From S34-282 sp034422075 (GTDB lineage: Bacteria > Chloroflexota > Dehalococcoidia > Lucifugimonadales > Australimonadaceae), in assembly GCA_034422075.1 (NCBI GenBank), contig DAOUJX010000043.1:1-12234 (forward strand): a stretch of 12,234 bases of DNA, read 5' to 3'. The translations under genes were made by a program, and so were the position numbers. Below, piece after piece: positions 6,123 through 11,931 of the stretch (its first letter is position 1; every line of letters begins with the position of its first letter). The notes beneath the pieces are model-generated. The model saw only the letters and a program-made list of their open reading frames with translations. It did no database searches and was not told the origin of the DNA.

Positions 6123-7276
6123 GGGGCATGCTCGTAGCCCGCCTCGTCGTCGCGGTGGCGTTCCTGGACCTGTTCATGCAGTTTCCGGTGATCGGGCCCT
6201 ATGCCAGAGAGCTCGGAGCCACCCCGACGCTCGCCGGCGTCATCGTTGCGGCCTACTCGCTCTCCAACCTGTGCGGCAACCTCATTGCGGGCATCTTCCT
6301 GGACAGGTGGGGAAGGATCGTGCCTTTGCAAGTCGGGCTGCTGCTGACCTCGCTTGCGCTGTTCGGCTACGTGGCGTCTGACACGCCGCTGCAGCTGCTG
6401 GGGGCAAGGTTGGTTCACGGGCTCAGTGCGGCGGTCCTGGCCCCCGGCGCCTTTGCGCTGATCGGAGACCTGTCGTCGGAGGGCAGCCGTCTTCGAGCGA
6501 TGGGAAAGAGCAGCACCGCCATCGCCTTCGCGGCGGTCGTGGGCCCGGCCTCCGCCGGTCTGATAGCGAGTGCCGCCGGCTTCAAGGCCGTGTTCCTCTG
6601 CAGCGCATCGCTGATGCTGCTGATGTTCCTCGTGTTCGTAGTATCAAGGGCGCGGCCGGACACCGTAGAGAGCCGTCCCGTTGGGGGAGAGTCCCGCGGG
6701 GTCGTCTATGGGGCGCTGGTGGTGTGCTACGTGGCCGTGCTGGCGATGACGGTCGGACAGGGCGCGCTCATCACGCATCTGCCGACCTGGGTCCTTGCGC
6801 AGGGCAAACCCGAGTACTGGGTCGGCATTCTGTTCGCCTCCTACGCCGCGACCGGGATGGCGGTGATGGCCAGCCCCCTCCTGGACCTGGGCAAGCGATA
6901 CCGGCGCTGGTTCTCGCTGGCCGTGGGTCTCTCCTTGATCGCGGTCGGCCTAGGGGTGCTGGGCGCACTCCAGAGCACGCCGGGCACGCTGGCGGGCATG
7001 GTCATCTTCGGCGCCGGGTTCGGCGTGACCTTTCCCTGCCTGACGTCAATCGTGGTCGACGCGACGCCGGTGAGTGCGCGGGGCAAGGCGTTCGGCGTCT
7101 TCTACGCCATCTACTCGCTGGGCGTGGTCATCGGGGCAGTGGCCAGCGGCCGGCTCCAGGAATCCCTGGCAGACTCGACCCCCGCCCCGTTCTTCCTTGG
7201 GATGGTGGTGCTGGCGCTGGCCGTGCCGGTCACCTACGTCATCGATTCGATCCGAAGGACGCGGGTCGGGAGCTGA
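6071..7276 (+). CDS. Major facilitator superfamily (MFS) transporter
   Basis: This 401-residue multi-pass membrane protein has the size and hydrophobic pattern of a 12-helix MFS carrier. The loop after the second helix carries the MFS motif A signature (GIFLDRWGRIVPL; D78 to R82, numbered from this start). A related loop in the second half reads LLDLGKRYRRW. A GTFPxL-like stretch (GVTFPCLTSIVVD) and ARGKAFGVFYAIYSLG follow in the C-terminal half, a style common in drug-efflux and sugar-efflux carriers. The substrate cannot be told. The start is uncertain: the frame is open back to a TTG at 5972, with GTG at 6086 behind GAGAGGAAAG and ATG at 6128 just before the first helix. ATG 6071 is a compromise. 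The gene is not tightly packed with its neighbours and may be a separate unit, possibly inserted between the purine and replication genes. Confidence 0.85.
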   Translation: MLRGKVNSPAQVEPRAGRGMLVARLVVAVAFLDLFMQFPVIGPYARELGATPTLAGVIVAAYSLSNLCGNLIAGIFLDRWGRIVPLQVGLLLTSLALFGYVASDTPLQLLGARLVHGLSAAVLAPGAFALIGDLSSEGSRLRAMGKSSTAIAFAAVVGPASAGLIASAAGFKAVFLCSASLMLLMFLVFVVSRARPDTVESRPVGGESRGVVYGALVVCYVAVLAMTVGQGALITHLPTWVLAQGKPEYWVGILFASYAATGMAVMASPLLDLGKRYRRWFSLAVGLSLIAVGLGVLGALQSTPGTLAGMVIFGAGFGVTFPCLTSIVVDATPVSARGKAFGVFYAIYSLGVVIGAVASGRLQESLADSTPAPFFLGMVVLALAVPVTYVIDSIRRTRVGS

Positions 7277-7354
7277 CAGCGCCATGGAAGAGCCCCTTCG
7301 AGCGGGCGCTTGGCCGAAACGAGGCAGTCCCGCAGGAATCGGCGCCTGTTCCTC

Positions 7355-7386
7355 TTGACCTCTGACGACTAGCCATCCCCGATAAT
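7355..7386 (+). promoter_or_regulatory. Possible promoter for the rplI-dnaB operon
   Basis: TTGACC (7355-7360) and GATAAT (7381-7386) resemble sigma-70 -35 and -10 hexamers. The 20-base spacer is longer than the usual 16-18, so either only the -10 is real or the match is by chance. It lies in a less GC-rich part of the gap, about 150 bases before rplI, which would leave a long leader. Confidence 0.3.
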
Positions 7387-7477
7387 CGCCGACGCTGCTC
7401 CGCTGAAGGCGTGACAACAGGGTCTGGCACCGTCGCCCCCATGCGAGGCACACTCAATTGCTCTATCCTGTCGTGTT

Positions 7478-7510
7478 GGCAGGCAGCGACCTGCCCCTCT
7501 GCCCAAGAGG
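7478..7510 (+). promoter_or_regulatory. Two abutting hairpins in the rplI leader
   Basis: GGCAGG (7478-7483) pairs with CCTGCC (7490-7495) around a 6-base loop. Immediately after it, CCTCT (7496-7500) pairs with AGAGG (7506-7510) around GCCCA. The second ends 25 bases before the rplI ATG, leaving the ribosome binding site free. Ribosomal protein operons are often controlled through leader structures. No known L9 leader motif was recognised, so the role is inferred. Confidence 0.4.
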
Positions 7511-7535
7511 CAAGCCCACGACAAGGACAGGAACC

Positions 7536-8138
7536 ATGAGAGTCATCTTTCTAGAGGACGTCCCCGGTACGGCAGACGCCGGAGAGGTCAAAGAGGTCAA
7601 GAACGGGTTCGCGCGCAACCACCTGCTCCCGCGGGGGTTGGCGGCGCCCGCCACACCCGACGCACTGCAGCGCGCGGGCGCCATCGAGCGGGCGGCGCAG
7701 GCGAAGCGCGTGCGCGAATCGGAGGACTGGCAGGTCGTCGCCGACGCGCTCGACGGCACCCGCGTCGTCGTCGAGGCGCGCGTCGGGCCGAACGGCCGCC
7801 TCTTCGGCTCCGTGACGGGGCGGCACGTCGCGCAGAAGCTGAGCGAGATGACGGGGCGCGACCTCGACCACCGCCAGGTGCTGCTGAGCGAGGCGATCCA
7901 CGACCCCGGCAACTACGAAGTACCCATAAGGCTGTATCGCCAGGTGCAGACGTCGGTCACCCTGGCCGTCGTGCCGGAGGGCTACGTCGAGCCTGCGGCC
8001 GAGGAGCCTACGGACGAGGAACCTGCGGGCGAATCCGCACTGGAGCCCGAGGCCGTGGAACCGGCCGCCGAAGCCGAAACGGAGGAGGGCGCCGAGTCCG
8101 ACGCCGCATCGGAAGAGCCAAGCGAATCGGAGCAGTAG
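7536..8138 (+). CDS. rplI: 50S ribosomal protein L9 with a long acidic C-terminal tail
   Basis: This 200-residue protein begins with the L9 signature: MRVIFLEDVPGTADAGEVKE, then VKNGFARNHLLPRGLAAPAT (21-40). It continues through the central helix to the C-terminal rRNA-binding domain (VGPNGRLFGSVT, 83-94) and ends its family core at about residue 149 (VTLAVVPEGY). L9 binds 23S rRNA near the L1 stalk. Residues 151-200 form an extra tail of Glu, Ala, Pro and Ser with about 20 acidic residues and no Lys or Arg. Usual L9 is about 150 residues, so the tail is an addition, probably disordered. The ATG at 7536 is chosen because the conserved N-terminus starts there and AGGA precedes it. dnaB follows 13 bases after the stop, a common pairing in bacteria; rpsF, ssb and rpsR are not directly upstream. 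Confidence 0.96.
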   Translation: MRVIFLEDVPGTADAGEVKEVKNGFARNHLLPRGLAAPATPDALQRAGAIERAAQAKRVRESEDWQVVADALDGTRVVVEARVGPNGRLFGSVTGRHVAQKLSEMTGRDLDHRQVLLSEAIHDPGNYEVPIRLYRQVQTSVTLAVVPEGYVEPAAEEPTDEEPAGESALEPEAVEPAAEAETEEGAESDAASEEPSESEQ

Positions 8139-8151
8139 CGACCAGGAGCCG

Positions 8152-9525
8152 ATGTACGCCGAACAACTGCCACCACATGACACATACGCTGAAGAGGCGG
8201 TGATCGGCTCGCTCCTCATCGACGGGGAGTCCATAAACCGGATCGCGACCCAGCTCAACCCCGAAGACTTCTACCGTGCGAGCAACCGCTGGTGCTTCGA
8301 GGCCTGCCACGCGCTCTACCAGCGCGGCGAGGCCATCGATGAGTTGAGCGTCGCCCGCGAGTTGGGCCTACGCGAGCGGCTCGACGACGCGGGCGGGCGG
8401 CCCTACCTCAGCTACCTCGTGCAGGTCACCCCGACCTCGACGCACATCGAGCACTTCGCGCGCATCGTGAACCGGACGGCAACGATGCGCCGCCTTATCC
8501 AGGCGGGCAGCAAGATCGAGTCCATCGGCTTCGCCGACGCCGCCGACGTAGACCAGGCCATCACGCAGGCTGAGGATGAGGTCTACCGCGTCCGCGGCAC
8601 GGCCGCAGTGCGCGACTTCACGACGCTGCGGCAGGTGCTGGACGAGTACCTAGAGGAGACGGCGAGCCTCGAGGGCGTGACGCACCGCAGCGTTGCGCCC
8701 ATCAATTCCGGCTTCACCGACCTCGACGCCGCACTGGGCGGCCTGCAGCGCGGCGACCTCGTGATACTGGCCGCACGGCCCTCGCTCGGCAAGTCGACGC
8801 TGGCGATGAACATCTCGCGCAACGCATCGCGCCACGGCGCGGTCAGCGCGGTATTCAGCCTCGAGATGAGCCGCGACCAGCTCGCCCTGCGGCTGCTCTG
8901 CGCCAGCGCCGAGGTCATCAGCCATAGGCTGCGGCTCGGCCTGACGACCGATGCGGAGGAGGCGCGCGTGATGGAGTCGATCGGCGAGCTGTCCGACCTG
9001 CCCATCTACATCGACGACTCCGCCGTGCAGACGGTCACGCAGATGCGCTCCAAGCTCCGCCGCCTGAACACCGAGCGGGCGGTCGACCTGGTCGTCGTCG
9101 ACTACCTCCAGCTCATCAGCGGCTCCGGCGCGCGCGGCGAGAACAGGGTGACGGAGCTGGGCGAAATCACGCGTTCGCTGAAGGCGATAGCGCGCGACAT
9201 GAACGTGCCCGTCATCGCCATATCGCAGTTGAGCCGCGCCATCGAGCAGCGCCCCGACCACCATCCCCTGCTCTCCGACCTGCGCGAGTCGGGAAGCATC
9301 GAGCAGGACGCGGACGTCGTCGCCTTCATCCACCGCGAGGACAGGTACCTTACCCAGGAGCAGTGGGAGCAGCGCAACCCGACCAAGCCCTACCCCGAGA
9401 ACCTGGTGCAGTTGGTCATCGCCAAGAACCGCCACGGCCAGACCTCGACGATCGACCTCTACTTCCGCGGTCACTTCTTCCGCTTCGAGAACCTCGCCAC
9501 CGCCGATAGCAGCCGGGAGGTGTGA
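8152..9525 (+). CDS. dnaB: Replicative DNA helicase DnaB
   Basis: This 457-residue protein is the hexameric 5'-3' helicase of the replication fork, at the usual family length. The N-terminal primase-interacting domain runs from about 5 to 110 (EEAVIGSLLID, PEDFYRASNR). A linker helix leads to the RecA-like motor domain from about 175. Walker A is ARPSLGKST (208-216, K214), slightly different from the more common GRPSMGKT. Walker B is LVVVDYLQL (313-321, D317). The DNA-binding and coupling motifs AISQLSRAIEQRP (356-367), DLRESGSIEQDAD (376-388) and KNRHG (425-429) are present. No intein interrupts the motor domain. AGGAG (8144-8148) precedes the ATG. A likely loader gene follows 174 bases after the stop. 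The assignment is firm. Confidence 0.97.
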   Translation: MYAEQLPPHDTYAEEAVIGSLLIDGESINRIATQLNPEDFYRASNRWCFEACHALYQRGEAIDELSVARELGLRERLDDAGGRPYLSYLVQVTPTSTHIEHFARIVNRTATMRRLIQAGSKIESIGFADAADVDQAITQAEDEVYRVRGTAAVRDFTTLRQVLDEYLEETASLEGVTHRSVAPINSGFTDLDAALGGLQRGDLVILAARPSLGKSTLAMNISRNASRHGAVSAVFSLEMSRDQLALRLLCASAEVISHRLRLGLTTDAEEARVMESIGELSDLPIYIDDSAVQTVTQMRSKLRRLNTERAVDLVVVDYLQLISGSGARGENRVTELGEITRSLKAIARDMNVPVIAISQLSRAIEQRPDHHPLLSDLRESGSIEQDADVVAFIHREDRYLTQEQWEQRNPTKPYPENLVQLVIAKNRHGQTSTIDLYFRGHFFRFENLATADSSREV

Positions 9526-9668
9526 TGTCCTCCGGATCCCAGCGCGCATTCCCCTCGAAAACGAGGCATGCGCCCGTCCCTGCCGCACGGTCGCGCGAGG
9601 CAGCGGCGGCATTCAGGGAGACCATAGATAACGACGCCATTGGCGGGATTGGGTTTCGGCGCTCCTAA
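9525..9668 (+). CDS. Possible small protein, 47 residues, between dnaB and the loader-like gene
   Basis: An ATG overlapping the dnaB stop (TGATG) follows a good GGGAGG (9515-9520). It opens a 47-codon frame starting MSSGSQRAFPSKTRHAPVPA and ending GGIGFRRS. The peptide is basic, rich in Ala, Arg and Ser, and matches no family I know. Third codon positions are less GC-rich than in neighbouring genes, and a hairpin runs through the first third. It may be a translated spacer that couples dnaB to the next gene, or no gene at all. Confidence 0.3.
   Translation: MSSGSQRAFPSKTRHAPVPAARSREAAAAFRETIDNDAIGGIGFRRS
9544..9573 (+). other. Stem-loop between dnaB and the loader-like gene
   Basis: GCGCAT (9544-9549) pairs with ATGCGC (9568-9573). 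Inside this, CCTCG (9553-9557) pairs with CGAGG (9562-9566) around an AAAA loop, with a small asymmetric internal loop between the two stems. It starts 18 bases after the dnaB stop and is not followed by T-residues. A role as partial terminator, RNA-processing or stability element is inferred. Confidence 0.4.
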
Positions 9669-9699
9669 CCCGTTGGGAGATGAGAGGGGAAAAGGCCAC

Positions 9700-11085
9700 A
9701 TGGAAAGCCTGGCCGACATCCTGAGAAGGCTGCAGCAGCAGGGTCCAAGCGGCCCTGCGGCGGGGGTTGAGGCGGAAGCGGCGGCAGAGGCCGAGCCCGT
9801 CGTCCCGCCCTGCCCCATCTGCGGCGGGCGCGGGTGGCTGCGCCGCAACGTCTCCCTCAGCCATCCCGAGTTCGGGCGGGCCATCCCTTGCTCCTGCCAG
9901 CTGGAGATGAGCGAGGAGCAGCGCCTCGCGCGGCTGCGGCGCTACTCGAATATGGGCATACTCGCCCACGCCACCTTCGAGCGCACCGAGCCCGACGGCA
10001 GGGGCGCGCTGCAGGACTCACAGCGGAGATTCCGGATAGCAACGAGCGCCGCGTCCGCGTACGCCGACGACCCGCGCGGCTGGCTCATCCTCACGGGCGG
10101 CAGCGGCATGGGGAAGACGCACCTCGCGGCGGCCATCGCCAACCGGTGCATGGAGCGCGGGCAGCCCGTCTTCTTCGCGTTCGTGCCCGACCTGCTCGAC
10201 CACCTGCGCGCGTCCTTCAACCCCGAGCACGAGCTCACCTACGATGAGCTCTTCGAGCAGGTCAAGACCATCCCCGTCCTCGTCCTCGACGCCCTGGGGT
10301 CGCAGGCCGGCACCGAATGGGCGGAGGAGAAGCTCAAGCAGGTGCTCAACCACCGCTACATGGCGGAACTGCCGACCATCATCACGCTAGAGGGGAGCAT
10401 CGAGGAGGCGGACGAGCGACTGGCGAGCCGCCTGCACGACGACCGCATCGCAAAGGTCATCGACCTGGGAGAGGAGCCTCGCTCCCGGCTCAGAGGCATC
10501 GGCTCGATCGAGCCGACGATGCTGGCGTCCATGACGTTCGAGACCTTCGACACCAATGGGAATGGCGCAACCGCCGTCCAGCGGGAGAAGCTCCAGAGGG
10601 CCTTCAGCAAGGCCAGGGAGTATGCGGAGAGCCCGGAGAAGTGGCTCGTGCTCTTCGGCGACACAGGGGTAGGCAAGACCCACTTGGCGGTTGCCATCGC
10701 AGGGCACCGGCTCCGCGAACAACAGCCTGTTTTCTTCGCCTTCGTCCCCGACCTCCTCGACCACCTGCGCGATACGTTCAGCCCCTACAGCCGGGTGCGC
10801 TACGACAGGCTGTTCGAGGAGGTGAAGAACGCGCCATTGCTCATCCTCGACGACATGGGCAGCGAGAACGCCACCGGCTGGGCGCGCGAGAAGCTGTACC
10901 AAATCATCGCCCACCGCTACAACTCGCTCCTGCCGACCATCCTCACGATGCGACCGCGGGGGCCGGGGCGCGAGGACCCGGTGGACTCCCGCATCAACGA
11001 CCGGCTGGTCACAACGCTCATGCCGATTGAGGCGCCGGACTACCGCGCCAAGAGGCCCGCACAGCATCGGCAGGCGGCGGGATGA
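9700..11085 (+). CDS. DnaC/DnaI-like helicase-loader ATPase with two tandem AAA+ modules
   Basis: This 461-residue protein has an N-terminal helix (MESLADILRRLQQQ), an Ala/Glu-rich linker (19-33), and a cysteine module that probably binds zinc (CPIC 38-41, CSC 64-66), as in DnaI-type loaders. Two AAA+ modules of the DnaC/IstB kind follow. Module 1 (about 83-257) has Walker A GGSGMGKT (133-140) and Walker B VLVLDALG (193-200). Module 2 (about 270-444) has Walker A GDTGVGKT (320-327) and Walker B LLILDDMG (380-387). In module 1 the second Walker B acid is replaced by A198; module 2 keeps D384 and D385. Both share the identical block QPVFFAFVPDLLDHLR. Common DnaC/DnaI proteins have one module and are far shorter. 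The position behind dnaB supports loading of DnaB at origins, but this is inferred. ATG 9700 follows GAGGGGAAAAGG; an in-frame TTG at 9640 is less likely. The stop overlaps the HIT gene (ATGA). Confidence 0.88.
   Translation: MESLADILRRLQQQGPSGPAAGVEAEAAAEAEPVVPPCPICGGRGWLRRNVSLSHPEFGRAIPCSCQLEMSEEQRLARLRRYSNMGILAHATFERTEPDGRGALQDSQRRFRIATSAASAYADDPRGWLILTGGSGMGKTHLAAAIANRCMERGQPVFFAFVPDLLDHLRASFNPEHELTYDELFEQVKTIPVLVLDALGSQAGTEWAEEKLKQVLNHRYMAELPTIITLEGSIEEADERLASRLHDDRIAKVIDLGEEPRSRLRGIGSIEPTMLASMTFETFDTNGNGATAVQREKLQRAFSKAREYAESPEKWLVLFGDTGVGKTHLAVAIAGHRLREQQPVFFAFVPDLLDHLRDTFSPYSRVRYDRLFEEVKNAPLLILDDMGSENATGWAREKLYQIIAHRYNSLLPTILTMRPRGPGREDPVDSRINDRLVTTLMPIEAPDYRAKRPAQHRQAAG
9946..11031 (+). 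repeat. Tandem in-gene duplication, 561-base period, two AAA+ modules
   Basis: Module 1 (about 9946-10470) and module 2 (about 10507-11031) align without gaps at an offset of exactly 187 codons, at least from TFE (residues 92-94 and 279-281) through both Walker motifs to the SR of residues 243-244 and 430-431. From W128/W315 to R170/R357, 30 of 43 residues are identical by hand count. The block 10162-10209 against 10723-10770 differs at five bases, all synonymous third positions. Confidence 0.85.
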
Positions 11086-11456
11086 CGGACTGCACCTTTT
11101 GCGGCATCGTTGCGCGGAGGCTGCCGAGGGACATCCGTTTCGAAGACGACGAGCTCATCGTCTTCCGCAACCTGCTGACCTGGGCACCCGTCATGCTGCT
11201 CGTTGCGCCCAAGGCGCACATGACGCAGGCTGAGTTCTGGGAGTCGCCGCTGTTCGGGCGCGCTGCGGCGGTCGCCGTCCGCATCGGCAGCGAGGACGCA
11301 CCAGGCGGCTACCGGCTGCTGAGCAACTTCGGTGCGGACGCGCTCCAGACGCAGCCGCACGGGCACCTGCACATCGTCGGCGGCGCTTGGCTCGGCCTCT
11401 ACATCGACTTCGAGGGCAAGAGCGTCTGGCAGCCTGCCTATGGCGCACAGCCATGA
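11082..11456 (+). CDS. HIT (histidine triad) family protein
   Basis: This 124-residue protein has the HIT active-site signature QPHGHLHIVGG (H93, H95, H97). It also has the N-terminal CxxC of the zinc-bearing HINT-like branch (DCTFCGIVARRLP, C4 and C7) and LVAPKAHMT with H46. Family members hydrolyse nucleoside phosphoramidates, adenylated lysine or dinucleotide polyphosphates; the real substrate here is unknown. The stretch between the two halves (EFWESPLFGRAAAVAVRIG) is ordinary for the family, and the length is normal. The ATG overlaps the TGA of the loader-like gene, and the HIT stop overlaps the ATG of crcB in the same way. All three are therefore probably co-translated. Confidence 0.93.
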   Translation: MTDCTFCGIVARRLPRDIRFEDDELIVFRNLLTWAPVMLLVAPKAHMTQAEFWESPLFGRAAAVAVRIGSEDAPGGYRLLSNFGADALQTQPHGHLHIVGGAWLGLYIDFEGKSVWQPAYGAQP

Positions 11457-11839
11457 CCAGCGTGCTGCTCGCGGGGCTGGGGGGATTCGTGGGGTCGGCG
11501 GCGCGCTACGCGCTCAGCACGTGGGTGGCCTCGCGCCTGGCGGCCGGCACGTCTTTTCCCTGGGGCACATTCGCCGTCAACGTCCTGGGTGCGCTGGCCA
11601 TCGGCATCATCATGGGCGCGGTGATGGAGAAGGGTGACTTGCCGGAGCGGGCGCGCCTTCTCCTCGTCGTCGGAGTGCTCGGGGGGTTCACGACCTTCTC
11701 CGCATTCTCAAGCGAGACCTTCACGCTCTTGCGCGCCGGCGAAACCCCCATCGTCATCGCCTACGTTGTCGCATCGGTCGCGGCGTCGCTGCTCGCGGTC
11801 TGGGCGGGCTACGCCGCCGCACGCGCTATCGTCGCCTGA
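11453..11839 (+). CDS. crcB: Fluoride ion channel CrcB/Fluc
   Basis: This 128-residue membrane protein has four hydrophobic segments, the normal CrcB/Fluc size. It carries the family motifs GGFVGSAARY (10-19), GTFAVNVLGA (38-47, with N43) and GGFTTFSAFSSE (77-88), which holds the pore phenylalanines. Family proteins form antiparallel dual-topology dimers that let fluoride leave the cell. One copy is seen here, so a homodimer is likely unless a second copy exists elsewhere. The ATG at 11453 is chosen because it overlaps the HIT stop (ATGA) and because the conserved first helix starts there; the frame is open further upstream, inside HIT. No fluoride riboswitch is recognised upstream, which fits a gene inside an operon. 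Confidence 0.94.
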   Translation: MTSVLLAGLGGFVGSAARYALSTWVASRLAAGTSFPWGTFAVNVLGALAIGIIMGAVMEKGDLPERARLLLVVGVLGGFTTFSAFSSETFTLLRAGETPIVIAYVVASVAASLLAVWAGYAAARAIVA

Positions 11840-11878
11840 CGCGCCGGCGCCCGCTAGCACGCTACGCCCCGCTTTCGG

Positions 11879-11884
11879 TAGACT
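11879..11884 (+). promoter_or_regulatory. Possible -10 element for leuS (TAGACT)
   Basis: TAGACT lies about 50 bases before the leuS ATG, in the 92-base gap after crcB. The -35 position has no good match. No T-box leader features (for example a TGGNACCGCG sequence) are seen in the gap. GGAG (11920-11923) serves as the ribosome binding site. Confidence 0.25.
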
Positions 11885-11931
11885 GAACTTCCCGCAGCCC
11901 TGACGGCAGCGGTTGTCACGGAGCAACGCAG

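Larger units (their letters stand above)
7277..7535. other. Non-coding gap and leader ahead of rplI
   Basis: No supported gene lies in these 259 bases. They contain a -10-like GATAAT and two abutting hairpins, listed separately. A frame open upstream of the rplI ATG from 7458 lacks the L9 N-terminus and is not used. The gap is long enough to hold the promoter of the rplI-dnaB operon and a structured leader. Confidence 0.6.

Noticed and set aside
7420..7445. GGGTCTGGCACC-like stretch resembling a short dispersed repeat
   Set aside because: Only one copy occurs in the window and there is no paired inverted copy, so a repeat element cannot be supported.
7458..7535. Upstream start for rplI
   Set aside because: L9 begins with the conserved MRVIFLEDV at 7536; the 26 preceding codons cover the leader hairpins and match nothing in L9.
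8650..9612. Minus-strand frame of 320 codons opposite dnaB
   Set aside because: The + strand carries complete DnaB motifs; the opposite frame has no recognisable family.
9640..9699. TTG start adding 20 residues to the loader-like protein
   Set aside because: ATG 9700 has GAGGGGAAAAGG in front of it and starts a typical helix; the earlier TTG has no clear binding site.
11387..11452. Upstream start for crcB inside the HIT gene
   Set aside because: The 22 extra residues are basic and not seen in CrcB; ATG 11453 has the ATGA overlap and begins at the conserved first helix.
11840..11931. T-box riboswitch ahead of leuS
   Set aside because: The gap is only 92 bases and shows no T-box sequence, specifier stem or terminator pair.
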